Below, one piece after another: positions 9,216 through 17,440 of a DNA stretch of 64,000 nucleotides. Numbering within the stretch: position 1 is the first letter of the stretch; the number at the start of each line of letters is the position of its first letter. Below the pieces are notes generated by a model. That model worked only from the letters and a program-made list of their open reading frames with translations. It did not search any database and was not told where the DNA came from. Made by a program: the position numbers and the translations under genes. Source of the stretch: JBPOFM01 sp041391925 (lineage in GTDB: Bacteria > Bacteroidota > Bacteroidia > Flavobacteriales > Flavobacteriaceae); contig JAWKNA010000004.1 of the NCBI GenBank assembly GCA_041391925.1, forward strand, positions 248,001 through 312,000, read 5' to 3'.

Positions 9216-9513
9216 AAGAAAACATGATTATAACCCAAAAGCACCCATTATCATATCCTCGACAATGACATCTAAATGATTATATATTAATAAAGAATAG
9301 CAATATTTTCGATGAAATGCATCAAAAAAGACCATTTTTATTGAAAAATACGTAGAAGTACGTATTGTTTTTCTCATTTTACTCACAGACATTTGCTCCG
9401 TTGATGTACACCTGTCCCTTAAGGTGTACAAAACACCAAAAGTGCACATTGAGAACTAACTGTTATGGTCGTGCACTCCCCATAGCTCCAAATTAAATTA
9501 AACCTATTTTAAA
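9216..9513. promoter_or_regulatory. Leader and promoter region of gene A
   Basis: This AT-rich stretch has no credible gene. It holds the inverted repeat at 9348-9365, a -7 like GACATTTG at 9388-9395 and, in the transcribed leader, a perfect 9-bp stem TGTACACCT (9405-9413) / AGGTGTACA (9422-9430) with an 8-nt loop. The predicted untranslated leader is about 110 nt. Confidence 0.55.
9348..9365 (+). promoter_or_regulatory. Inverted repeat ATACG-N8-CGTAT, site A
   Basis: The site reads ATACGTAGAAGTACGTAT, a perfect 7-bp dyad with a 4-nt centre. It ends 22 nt before GACATTTG (9388), the same spacing as sites B (30010) and C (36582). It is a candidate activator site upstream of orphan gene A. Confidence 0.6.
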
Positions 9514-10458
9514 ATGAGAAAAACAGTAAAAAACGGAGCCAAAGTAGCCCATAAGGCTACCCTCCAAAAAAAAGCAAATGAACTTGTAAAACAAGTATTG
9601 TCCAATGAGGCTCAAGACGGCAACTTCACGCCAGAAGAGCAAGCACCGCAAGCGCAGGCTGAGAGGTCTGAGGAAGCAGTGGCTGAGCCAAAGAAAAAGT
9701 CAAAGAAAAAAGCCAAGGAAAAGGCCGCAAAAAAGAGAAGGTATCAACCCGAATCAGGTCATGGCGTCAACTATGACCATTTTGGTCAGCTCATCCAGTT
9801 TGTCTTCGGTATCGGTACCCCGCCTTACAGTCCTCCGGGCACGAGGCTGCCCCTTGCGCAGTTAGAGGCGTTGTACGCTCAGGCAGACTTGGCATTACAA
9901 AAGGTGCAGACCAAAAAGGAAGTCTTCCAGACAGCTATCAATGAGCGTCAAGCCATGTTCGATACAGTGTCACCACTCGCCGCACAGGTGTTCGGTCAGC
10001 TCGTCGCCTGTGGTGCAGATGACAAGCTCCTCGCAGATTTCCGTAACTATGCCAACCTCCTCAACGGGAAGCGAGCTAAGGACATAGACCCGGACTCAAA
10101 CGATAAACACGTCAGCGCCAGTCATAAATCCTTCGCAAACCGCATCTGGTCATGGAACGGTATTGTCACCATCTGTGCAGGCTTCGACGATTACGAAAGT
10201 AACGACCCAGCCCTTACCGTCGCAGCCCTTACGGATGTTAAAGATGCATTGGTCAACTCCAACGCTGACTTTCAGAAGGCCTTTACCGACATTAAAATGG
10301 CTCGCATCCATCGCGACGAAGTGTTTTACAAAGCAGTAACAGGCTTGGTGCCAGTGGCACTGGATGTCAAAGCCTACATCAAGGCACTCTTTGGTTACAA
10401 AAGCGAGCTGTTCAAGATGGTCAACCATCTATCCTTCAAAAATTTCATAAAGAAGTAG
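9514..10458 (+). CDS. Uncharacterised protein family member A (DKHVSASH family)
   Basis: A 314-aa protein I do not recognise. Residues 1-75 are charged and Ala/Lys/Glu rich with no signal peptide; the rest is an alpha-helical domain with no membrane segment. It is a clear paralogue of the protein at 57273-58259: both share E(S/T)GH..N..HF near residue 80, a G.G...SP stretch, LE.LY..A, the motif (D/N)KHVSASH.S, DLTVAA or ALTVAA, D.KMAR..R and a C-terminal GLV.VA..VK. It has its own strong terminator, is bracketed by 71-bp direct repeats and has a structured leader with an ATACG-N8-CGTAT site. It points into defence island 1. Function unknown; the conserved His and acidic residues could be catalytic or structural. 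Confidence 0.75.
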   Translation: MRKTVKNGAKVAHKATLQKKANELVKQVLSNEAQDGNFTPEEQAPQAQAERSEEAVAEPKKKSKKKAKEKAAKKRRYQPESGHGVNYDHFGQLIQFVFGIGTPPYSPPGTRLPLAQLEALYAQADLALQKVQTKKEVFQTAINERQAMFDTVSPLAAQVFGQLVACGADDKLLADFRNYANLLNGKRAKDIDPDSNDKHVSASHKSFANRIWSWNGIVTICAGFDDYESNDPALTVAALTDVKDALVNSNADFQKAFTDIKMARIHRDEVFYKAVTGLVPVALDVKAYIKALFGYKSELFKMVNHLSFKNFIKK

Positions 10459-10480
10459 ATAGGTAGTACCATTAAGAGTA

Positions 10481-10516
10481 AAAACCATGGATTCTTAGGA
10501 CTCCATGGTTTTTTTA
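10481..10516 (+). terminator. Rho-independent terminator after gene A
   Basis: AAAACCATGGA (10481-10491) pairs with TCCATGGTTTT (10502-10512) around a 10-nt loop and is followed by a T-tract. The right 71-bp repeat starts at once after it. Confidence 0.85.
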
Positions 10517-10518
10517 TG

Positions 10519-10909
10519 CCCACAAAAGCATTGCGTCACTTCGAGTGTTTTTCGAAATGCAATGAAGAAAAATGTATCGAGAAGCGAGTCTTTTCCCTCG
10601 TCACTTCGAGTGATGTTGCCCAAGCAAAATCGTATCGAGAAGCGAGTGTTTTCACTCTTCACTTCGAGTGATGTTGCCCAAGCAAAATCGTATCGAGAAG
10701 CGAGTGTTTTCCCTCTTCACTTCGAGTGTCCCGATACCCATCGGGATAATGGATGCAGAAAGGCATCCATTGAAATGTATCGAGAAGCAAATTAATTCTC
10801 GTCACTTCGAGTGATGTTCCCAAAGCAAAATCGTATTGAGAAGCGAATGTTCTCCCTCGTCACTTCGAGTGTTTTTCGAAATGCAATGAAGAAAAATGTA
10901 TCGAGAAGC
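10519..10909. repeat. Array of six GTCACTTCGAGTG...TATCGAGAAG elements
   Basis: There are six successive copies at about 10535-10589, 10600-10647, 10658-10705, 10716-10789, 10801-10848 and 10859-10909. Each starts (G)TCACTTCGAGTG and ends TATCGAGAAGC. The cores differ: two long cores resemble the 71-bp repeat, three have ATGTTGCCCAAGCAAAATCG-like cores, and the fourth holds two small hairpins (CCCGATA..TCGGGA and GGATGC..GCATCC). The copies are not identical and have no unique spacers, so this is not a CRISPR. An ORF running through it is a by-product. Confidence 0.85.
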
Positions 10910-11276
10910 CTACCGTAACCGTCATCGCAAGGCCGAAAGCCAGTATCGAGCATTATCGAGAAACAAAATATATTTGTATCGAAGCTAGCTTACATAGTAA
11001 GTCGAGATAAAGCAATCTATTGAAATATATCCCGCTACCGCACATCGCGATAGCTATCGGGACGGGACTGGATGTGCGTCAGTTAGGCGGATGATGACCT
11101 GTGCAATGTAATTAAAAAGCCAAAGCAGTGACTAGCTACTTTGGCGGTGTCAATTGAACTACCAACGTCCCAGGCCGGGAGTTGAAGTAGACGTAAATGT
11201 ATAAAAAATAGTGATTGGTGGGATGGGTGGTTTGGAAATTATTACGAAAAGATTGGCATTTGTATTCCTACATTAG
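10910..11276. repeat. Degenerate repeat remnants downstream of the array
   Basis: I see no gene here. Decayed pieces of the same element (TATCGAG near 10942, TATCGAGAAAC near 10955) and a CGATAGCTATCGGGA palindrome near 11047 are visible. The part after 11100 shows nothing I can name. Confidence 0.45.
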
Positions 11277-12080
11277 TTATTCTTTATTTTTTTTATTCAG
11301 TTCATAAGTAAAACATTCACCTTCTTTAATTAAAATGGTGCCACTCCAACTTTTGGAACCATTAGCTTCTGCCCTGAAATCATAGGTTCCAGGCTTCAAT
11401 TTTAAAGTAAATGCGCCTTGAGAAAAACAGTCGGCAGACTCTATGTCATATCCTAAATTTCCTTGTTTCTGTTCGTTTATTAAAATTTCAATAGTTTTAG
11501 CATTGCCCAAAGCAGACCAAAAGGTTACATAACCAGCAGCCAAAGGTTTAGTGGTTGTTGTAGGGCTATCTAAATCATATAAAAAATAGACCACAGCAGT
11601 ATCTGAATTTCCATTTGGCAATTTTAAATTAATCGTGCTCTGTGCATTTTTTAAGTGAGATATTGTATCAAAAGTTAACGGTAATTCCGCATAATTGTCC
11701 ATAACAATTGTTTTAATAGCATTGTTCTCTACAAGCGCTTTTGCGTCAGAACAATAATTAAAATTATCACTCACTTTTACGTTGTGCCAACCATCTACAA
11801 TTATTTCGGGTAAAGTAGTTTTTTCTGAAAATAAATTTTTCACAATCGCCAATTGAGATTGGGCTTTCTCTATTTCTCTATCTCTCTTTTTTTCATCTTG
11901 CCAAGCATTTCTAAATGCATCCACGCTATTAGCAACCGAGTAAAGACCATAATTGCTAACATTAATATTTTGCCGAACTGAAACCTGACTAACGTTAATA
12001 TAATTTTGAGCGAATAATTGACTGTTTACCGATAAGCTAAAAGCTATAAGCAATAGAAAGATGCTTGTTTTGAAGTTCAT
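11277..12080 (-). CDS. Secreted protein of unknown function
   Basis: A 267-aa protein with a clear signal peptide (MNFKTSIFLLLIAFSLSVNSQLFA). A coiled-coil-like stretch (DEKKRDREIEKAQSQLAIVKNLF, about 57-80) is followed by beta-rich sequence. The last 60 residues (GAFTLKLKPGTYDFRAEANGSKSWSGTILIKEGECFTYEL) resemble a small beta-sandwich that presents a Gly/Ser-rich loop, as seen in PEGA-like or carboxypeptidase-regulatory-like folds, but the match is weak. It is the left-most gene of island 1 and lies 94 bp from the next gene. I cannot assign a function. Confidence 0.7.
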   Translation of the reverse strand: MNFKTSIFLLLIAFSLSVNSQLFAQNYINVSQVSVRQNINVSNYGLYSVANSVDAFRNAWQDEKKRDREIEKAQSQLAIVKNLFSEKTTLPEIIVDGWHNVKVSDNFNYCSDAKALVENNAIKTIVMDNYAELPLTFDTISHLKNAQSTINLKLPNGNSDTAVVYFLYDLDSPTTTTKPLAAGYVTFWSALGNAKTIEILINEQKQGNLGYDIESADCFSQGAFTLKLKPGTYDFRAEANGSKSWSGTILIKEGECFTYELNKKNKE

Positions 12081-12174
12081 TAATAATAGATTTTGAAATG
12101 TAATTTTTGACTTTTTAATAGGTTACGTTGTTATATCTTCAACTCGATGACTAACAGAATTCTTCTTGTTATTT

Positions 12175-13920
12175 TTATAATTTGCTATAAGCATCCTCTA
12201 TTACTTTAGCAATTAATTTTCTTCTACTGATTAAAAATTCCTGATATGGTAGTTGTTCCCAAGAATTAGGCAATGCATGCCAATATCTCATTTGCTCCAA
12301 TTCTTCACTGGTGAATCGTTGCTCGTAAAATGGCAAATATATTTTTGGTTCTTTATCACTAATTGCGATATTGTCGCTCCATTCAACCAACGCAAAATTG
12401 GCAATCTGATTGAACTCTCTTGTCTCTGAAAATCCATTTCGCATTAACCAAGCTTTAGGAAAAAGGTGGTGTCTTTCTAAAGGTGATTTATTTGCTTTTA
12501 GGCCTGACTGAAGCAATTCATTCACTTTAAGTTTTGAAAACAAGCCCAAAGCATCATGGATATTTAAAGATGCATAATATGCGAACAAGGAAGGTGACCT
12601 AAAAGAAGATGTTGCCAAATCCATTGGCAATGTTACCTCCCAAAAATCTTTTGTTAGTTGAGAATCTATTATTTCATTTAATGTTTTGATAAATTCTTCA
12701 GCATTTTCTACGGTTCTAAACTTCGCAAAATCCATTTCCATTGCAGTTTCTGGTGAGCCAGTGTATCTACCAGTGATAGAACACATATAAAACCAACGAG
12801 CAACAGTTTTCTTTAGCATAAATAAATCTACCTGATAATCTACTCTACCCAATAAAAAGATAATGTAAGAATAAAGGATATTGTTATTTGATGAAATAAA
12901 GCTCTCATTTTTATAACCTGACTGCTGAATGGCTTTTAAAAACTCATGCCAATGTTGGATATTCAGTGCATGACTTTGAGCAATTTTTAACTTCTCGAAT
13001 TGTTCCGCTCTACGTCCCTCACTAAAAAGACCGGAATCTAAATCTTTACCTCTCAAAATACTGTAGATATATTGGAGTCTCGCACGACGGAATGCCAAAC
13101 CAACTGCGACCCTTAACATTTGGTCTGGTTTAGGAACTATTATATAATTAAAAGGTGTCGCTTCTGTTTTTGAGGGCATACGCGCATCACGGCAGAAATT
13201 TTCAATGTTTGTTCTGCCTTCATCCCAGAACACACTCATTAAGGTAAGAATGAAGTCTGCTTGATTGAGCGTTTTACCTTGTGAATTAATGCGAACAAAT
13301 ACATCTGCTACTTGTTCCTCATCAATTTCTCTAGATAGCTCTAATACTGAAAAAGGATAATTTTCTAAATTCTTTAGATTATTAAAGTTTTTGCGAATTG
13401 TTTTAATTTCTTCTGTTGTAAGTTCTTTATACTTTTTAAGGTTTTCGACAAAGGCATCCGTTATATCAAAAATATCAGCATCTTGAGCCCAAATTTTTGA
13501 TATATTTTGAAAGTAGCGAGGGTTCTTTGCAATGGCCGCATCAGGAACCTCAAATTTTTCATCTAAAGGGTTGAAGGCAATAATGATAGTAGCTTTTTCA
13601 TAATTCTCCCTGATTACTTCTTGTCCTTTTAGTACCGCATACATGGATGTCAATCTTTGTTGACCATCAACAATTAGTAAATCTGCGTGTTTTTGTTTTT
13701 TATCAGTACCAATACCTTTTACGCCCTCTGCATTGGCACTCTCCCAAAAAAGAAAGTATCCAACAGGGTATCCTTTATAAAGACTATCAAACAGGTCGCG
13801 AACTTTGGTGTCTTTCCAAACAAAAGGTCTTTGAATATCTGGAAGGCCGATGATTCCCAAATCTATGTTTTGAATGAGTGTATTTAAATTGTATTTAACG
13901 TCTTTAAAGAGTGTTGCCAT
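12175..13920 (-). CDS. DUF262/HNH protein (GmrSD-like, candidate anti-phage nuclease)
   Basis: A 581-aa protein. The N-terminal DUF262 domain shows LPDIQRPFVWKDTKVRDLFDSLYKGYPVG (about 26-54) and the ParB-like LLIVDGQQRLTSMYAVL, with DGQQR at 85-89. The C-terminal part contains LERHHLFPKAWL (about 479-490) and FNQIANFALVEWSDNIAISDKEP, the pattern of a DUF1524/HNH nuclease end. The two-domain layout is that of GmrSD-like type IV restriction enzymes that cut modified phage DNA with NTP help. It overlaps the next upstream gene (13904-14326) by 17 bp, so the two are probably co-translated. The exact target cannot be told from sequence. Confidence 0.85.
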   Translation of the reverse strand: MATLFKDVKYNLNTLIQNIDLGIIGLPDIQRPFVWKDTKVRDLFDSLYKGYPVGYFLFWESANAEGVKGIGTDKKQKHADLLIVDGQQRLTSMYAVLKGQEVIRENYEKATIIIAFNPLDEKFEVPDAAIAKNPRYFQNISKIWAQDADIFDITDAFVENLKKYKELTTEEIKTIRKNFNNLKNLENYPFSVLELSREIDEEQVADVFVRINSQGKTLNQADFILTLMSVFWDEGRTNIENFCRDARMPSKTEATPFNYIIVPKPDQMLRVAVGLAFRRARLQYIYSILRGKDLDSGLFSEGRRAEQFEKLKIAQSHALNIQHWHEFLKAIQQSGYKNESFISSNNNILYSYIIFLLGRVDYQVDLFMLKKTVARWFYMCSITGRYTGSPETAMEMDFAKFRTVENAEEFIKTLNEIIDSQLTKDFWEVTLPMDLATSSFRSPSLFAYYASLNIHDALGLFSKLKVNELLQSGLKANKSPLERHHLFPKAWLMRNGFSETREFNQIANFALVEWSDNIAISDKEPKIYLPFYEQRFTSEELEQMRYWHALPNSWEQLPYQEFLISRRKLIAKVIEDAYSKL

Positions 13921-14326
13921 GAGTTTTTGATGTTTCTAATTTTGACCATTTATTCTTGAATTGCTCATTGTTAAGATTACTCAAAGTCACAATTCCTCTA
14001 GTTTGATATTGCTTTATTTTTGTTTTGACTTCTTGTGATGTGCATATATAATAATCAGGAAGTTCCATTGTGTCACCTTTGATATTTACGAATATGTATA
14101 TGCAGTTATCTTTAATATTACTTTCCATCAAAGGCCATCCAGAATTCTTTGCGTTATAAATTGATTTGACTTGAACTGCAAGCCTGTGATTTCCTTTCTC
14201 GGCAAACAAATCAACTGCTTTGGCATTTCCTAGGGTGATGCCTACTGACCACCCTCTTCTATAAAGTTCAGCAGCCACAAAATATTCTCCAGACAAACCT
14301 GTATTATTTCTGGGTATTTCTGCCAT
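13904..14326 (-). CDS. Small PD-(D/E)XK-like nuclease-fold protein, partner of the DUF262 gene
   Basis: A 140-aa protein. The N-terminus GLSGEYFVAAELYRRGW (about 9-25) resembles the first helix of PD-(D/E)XK nucleases with its conserved Glu. AKAVDLFAEKGNHRLAVQVKS (about 34-54) then gives Asp and a Q-x-K in place of the usual E-x-K. The match is structural-motif level only. It overlaps the DUF262 gene by 17 bp and is translated first, so the pair is likely one functional unit. It could supply a nuclease or DNA-binding subunit. It could also be a fold-only relative without activity, since the catalytic Glu is replaced by Gln. Confidence 0.6.
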   Translation of the reverse strand: MAEIPRNNTGLSGEYFVAAELYRRGWSVGITLGNAKAVDLFAEKGNHRLAVQVKSIYNAKNSGWPLMESNIKDNCIYIFVNIKGDTMELPDYYICTSQEVKTKIKQYQTRGIVTLSNLNNEQFKNKWSKLETSKTHGNTL

Positions 14327-14364
14327 ATTTAAGTTTTATATTTATATGATTCAAATAATTATAA

Positions 14365-14877
14365 TTAATTGCTAATCTCAATTATCCCATAAAATACTCT
14401 TGTCGTTCCATCATAATACTCATACCCAATATTGCCAATTGAGCTAACCCAGACTTGATAACAATATGCGCTTTCAACCTCAAATTCCATACCTCGCAAT
14501 CCAGAGATACTCTCTATGATTTTTGATTTCTTCAATTTTAATTTTGAAATTTCCCAATAGCCATTAGCGTGTTTGGTTTTAAGTGAAATTAATTGATTTC
14601 CAAAATCAAATGTATGATAGCTTAATTCTACATTTGTTTTTATAATTTTTGCTCCTTTTTCTAAATCATTATCAGTACTTGAAAATTTAAAAACTGGAAA
14701 CTCATTTGAGACATCCCGGTTATAATTTTCCTTACTTCTAATTATTTCTTGCTGCTTTTCACGTTCGATTTGATAGCTATAATTTTCATTTTCTATTTGC
14801 CTAAAACTTCGATATGCGAAAAATGAAACAATCAATGTTACAATTAATACTAATGATATGTGTACTCGATTTTTCAC
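14365..14877 (-). CDS. Single-pass membrane or secreted protein of unknown function
   Basis: A 170-aa protein. Residues 6-23 (HISLVLIVTLIVSFFAYR) form a membrane anchor or uncleaved signal, followed by a helical, glutamine/glutamate-rich stalk (IENENYSYQIEREKQQEIIRSKENYNR). The rest is beta-rich with no motif I recognise. It sits between the DUF262 pair and a TPR protein in the same orientation; spacing to the next gene is 25 bp. Function unknown. Confidence 0.6.
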   Translation of the reverse strand: MKNRVHISLVLIVTLIVSFFAYRSFRQIENENYSYQIEREKQQEIIRSKENYNRDVSNEFPVFKFSSTDNDLEKGAKIIKTNVELSYHTFDFGNQLISLKTKHANGYWEISKLKLKKSKIIESISGLRGMEFEVESAYCYQVWVSSIGNIGYEYYDGTTRVFYGIIEISN

Positions 14878-14902
14878 ACAATTTTACATTTTTAAATAGA
14901 AC

Positions 14903-15829
14903 TCATTTTGAACTCACTAGCACTTGTCTAATTTCTTGCGCCCCTGATAAATCTGGCTTTATTACCAAAGCATCATCAATGTCTTGTATGGCTGAACTTA
15001 AATATTGTGCTGAATTGGGTTGTTTTTTTATAACTAGAATAGCTTGAATATATGTTTCCATAGCTTCTGATTCCTCACCAAGCATTAATTGAGCTAGACC
15101 TTTATTTGCATAGGCGATGCCTATTTGGGAGATTTCATTTGCCTTATCGCAATACTCAATACATTTTTCATAATCACCACTTTCGAATTTCGTCCATCCG
15201 AGATTCGTATAAAGTGCAGCTTTTTCTTCTTCTGCCGTCATTTTTTTTAAAACCCGTGTTTCGGTAATTGCAACGACTTCTATGTTCAGGTTAATACCAC
15301 TGAAAGTACTAGGGTTTTTTATGCCCAAATACCAAGTTCCTGTTTTGATGTCATCGATTTTCACTACCGCTTGTTTTGTGTTTTCTGCAAGTCCTTCTGG
15401 ATAATGACGGAATCTTTGACCATTTAAGTCTGCCTTTTGAATAAATAAATTCAAATTATCAAAATTCAGTAGGTAAACATCTGCCTTCGCCACTCCCTCT
15501 GGAACTTTTATGCCAGAACTTAATCCAGACGTGAGAAATGTAGGGTCTGCAATGCGTGCTGACAACTGCAATGCTAAATTCAAATTGCTAGAACCGCTTT
15601 GTCCTGGTGTTGTATTAAAACTGTAATACCACTGTACCGTATTAGGGGGTAAATCTATTTTAATATAGGTTCGCGATTTGCCTCCGAGAGACGCATTGGC
15701 ACCTCCATTCAAATACATGTCTCTTGTTTCAATTATCGTTTTTGTTTCACGAATAATCTCATATTCTTGTGTGAATCCCAATTTGGATATCAACAACACT
15801 ATCAAAATGGTTAAGCGGTACTTTTTCAT
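14903..15829 (-). CDS. Secreted protein with C-terminal TPR repeats
   Basis: A 308-aa protein with a signal peptide (MKKYRLTILIVLLISKLGFTQ). The N-terminal half is beta-rich (YIKIDLPPNTVQWYYSFNTTPGQSG). The C-terminal part (about 200-300) holds two or three tetratricopeptide repeats: AALYTNLGWTKFESGDYEKCIEYCDKA, then IGIAYANKGLAQLMLGEESEAMETYIQA. TPR repeats bind other proteins. It is encoded in island 1 beside an anchored protein at 14365, with which it may form an envelope pair. No enzymatic motif is visible. Confidence 0.7.
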   Translation of the reverse strand: MKKYRLTILIVLLISKLGFTQEYEIIRETKTIIETRDMYLNGGANASLGGKSRTYIKIDLPPNTVQWYYSFNTTPGQSGSSNLNLALQLSARIADPTFLTSGLSSGIKVPEGVAKADVYLLNFDNLNLFIQKADLNGQRFRHYPEGLAENTKQAVVKIDDIKTGTWYLGIKNPSTFSGINLNIEVVAITETRVLKKMTAEEEKAALYTNLGWTKFESGDYEKCIEYCDKANEISQIGIAYANKGLAQLMLGEESEAMETYIQAILVIKKQPNSAQYLSSAIQDIDDALVIKPDLSGAQEIRQVLVSSK

Positions 15830-15932
15830 AAACTTATAATTATATTTTTAACTATTCTTATTTAATCGAGTAGATATTTTGCCGTTTTTGATACTAAAGC
15901 CTTTAGACACTAGATTATTGGATCAATCTCAT

Positions 15933-16151
15933 TCAAAACAGTTTATAACAAATAACTTTAGTATCATTCGCAATGAGTGTAAAACCGTGACGATAAACTA
16001 GATGTTGTGCAATGGCAAAAGGTGTTGAGGGTATATCACCATTAAAATAGTCTTTGTTTTTTTTTGCCCATTCTAATGTTGGCATTTCTACGAGATTATC
16101 ATTATCGTCGTAGTGAATTATAATCTGTTTTCTATTCTTCTCTTTTGACAT
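15933..16151 (-). CDS. Small hypothetical protein (72 aa)
   Basis: A 72-aa acidic/basic mixed protein: MSKEKNRKQIIIHYDDNDN followed by PTLEWAKKNKDYF and ending ANDTKVICYKLF. It has no signal peptide and no known motif. Codon use and the ATG start look normal for the island. It is followed at once (16156-16260) by a broken 3' fragment of a restriction-modification gene on the same strand. Confidence 0.5.
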   Translation of the reverse strand: MSKEKNRKQIIIHYDDNDNLVEMPTLEWAKKNKDYFNGDIPSTPFAIAQHLVYRHGFTLIANDTKVICYKLF

Positions 16152-16155
16152 TATT

Positions 16156-16260
16156 TTATTTTTTAATTATTTCTATTTTATCTATCTCCTCCATTATCCA
16201 GACCATTTCGGTAAGGCTACAATTATTTTTGCTTATAGAATATGTCTTCGTATCAAAGGT
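16156..16260 (-). pseudogene. Remnant of the 3' end of an RM gene
   Basis: Read on the minus strand, this stretch encodes LTEMVWIMEEIDKIEIIKK and a stop. It matches the C-terminus of the intact RM enzyme at 18709 (LTETARIMGEIDKIEI). The homology continues upstream at DNA level to the codons for EDIF, but with a frameshift between. It is a vestige of a second copy or of an older end of the gene. With the intact end at 18709-18810 it forms a direct repeat around three genes (16297-18628). Confidence 0.75.
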
Positions 16261-16296
16261 TGTAGTCTATACTCCTTCGGATGTTTAAATTTTTTT

Positions 16297-16887
16297 TCAA
16301 TCCTTACTATCTTTTTTATACTCTAGCGCCAGGTCGGTAGTGAGCAAATCATAGGTATAGTTCCCACTATAGGATGGACAGCAATTAGCATCTTCATCTG
16401 CCCAGATGGTAACGTTCCCTACAAGGTTGTCACCAGAGACTGTGAAGCCAGACATGACTTTCTGTAATTCAAAAGGTGCATCCATTAACTGAATCTTTAT
16501 AAGTTGCTCTATACGGTCTGATAGCCTTACATCTTTATAATACTCTCCTTCATGAGAAAAAATGTATACAACGGGATTTGTCTCTATCGCATTCCCTCCA
16601 TTGCAAGGGTCGCCTAGGTGCATCACCACAACAGCATCTACCATACCATCATCATTAAAATCTTTTTTTGTGATGGTAAGATCCTCTGAAATTCCGTTGT
16701 TTAAATTTGGGTATTTCTCTTTCCATTTTTGGTAATCATCTTCACAGGGTCCGCCCAACTGATGTGTCAGTACCAGTTCTTTCTTCCATTTTTCAATTTC
16801 TTTATCCAATGATGGTTTTGGGGTTTGACCTTCGCAATTGAAGGTTAAAGAAGCTACCAATGCAAGGATGTAAAGGTTTGTTTTCAT
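16297..16887 (-). CDS. Probable lipoprotein of unknown function
   Basis: A 196-aa protein with a signal peptide (MKTNLYILALVASLTFNCEGQ). The Cys at residue 18 in LTFNC fits a loose Bacteroidota lipobox. The body contains ITKKDFNDDGMVDAVVVMHLGDPC, an FG-GAP or EF-hand-like DxNxDG calcium-binding loop (DFNDDGMVD), and several Cys residues (WADEDANCCPSY). This is often seen in small periplasmic proteins that report on a tabulated quantity, but no function is known. It lies between the RM remnant and a nuclease-fold gene, 24 bp from the latter. Confidence 0.65.
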   Translation of the reverse strand: MKTNLYILALVASLTFNCEGQTPKPSLDKEIEKWKKELVLTHQLGGPCEDDYQKWKEKYPNLNNGISEDLTITKKDFNDDGMVDAVVVMHLGDPCNGGNAIETNPVVYIFSHEGEYYKDVRLSDRIEQLIKIQLMDAPFELQKVMSGFTVSGDNLVGNVTIWADEDANCCPSYSGNYTYDLLTTDLALEYKKDSKD

Positions 16888-16911
16888 AGTATAAATGTTT
16901 TGCGATTAGGT

Positions 16912-17388
16912 TTATTTTGATTTTAATGTGTTTGTTTTATTCTTGATAATATCGAAGTTAAGGCTTATAAAATAATCAGGCACGAGTTGTAAAATATCTT
17001 TCTTTGCAATGTATTTTTGGTCTTTTAGAGCCGAACTGCTAATTTTGTATACTACTATAAAATGATTTGATTCTTGGCGGTTGTATAATTTACTGTTCGA
17101 CGTGATTAACAGAATTAAAAAATCATATAATTCAGGATTACCAATATCTTGATTTGTTTTCTTTTTACTGTTATTTATTTTAATCTGATATTTTTTATTG
17201 TCTATATCCCATCCTTCATAGCCAGGTTCTCTTTGACTATCACATAGCGTCAATCCATATATTTTTTCTGATAAATATTCTGCTATGTCGGCGGTATATT
17301 TTGAACTTCGTATTATTTCTTTATCAATTAGCATATCGGTGGACAAGAAAAAGGATTTTAATGCATTTTGGATTTTCGCATCAAGCAT
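16912..17388 (-). CDS. Putative nuclease-fold protein (158 aa)
   Basis: A 158-aa protein without signal peptide. SSKYTADIAEYLSEKIYGL (about 27-45) is followed by REPGYEGWDIDNKKYQIKIN (about 53-72). A GY-x-G-x-D loop followed by a beta strand with Q-I-K is the pattern of PD-(D/E)XK restriction-like folds. The assignment is by pattern only. The next gene upstream, 52 bp away, is a PDDEXK_4-type protein. It may be an accessory or decayed nuclease. Confidence 0.5.
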   Translation of the reverse strand: MLDAKIQNALKSFFLSTDMLIDKEIIRSSKYTADIAEYLSEKIYGLTLCDSQREPGYEGWDIDNKKYQIKINNSKKKTNQDIGNPELYDFLILLITSNSKLYNRQESNHFIVVYKISSSALKDQKYIAKKDILQLVPDYFISLNFDIIKNKTNTLKSK

Positions 17389-17440
17389 AGATCAATTATT
17401 TAAAGTTTATTTCACATTTATTTGCATAGAGCTAATTCGA

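Noticed and set aside
9088..9279. 63-aa ORF after the T9SS gene
   Set aside because: It runs through a terminator and the 71-bp repeat.
10505..10795. 96-aa ORF downstream of gene A
   Set aside because: It is made entirely of the dispersed TCACTTCGAGTG element and its terminator; no protein features.
11100..11200. tRNA-like words (GGTAGTTCAATTG on the minus strand)
   Set aside because: I could not form an acceptor stem or anticodon arm around it; no credible cloverleaf.
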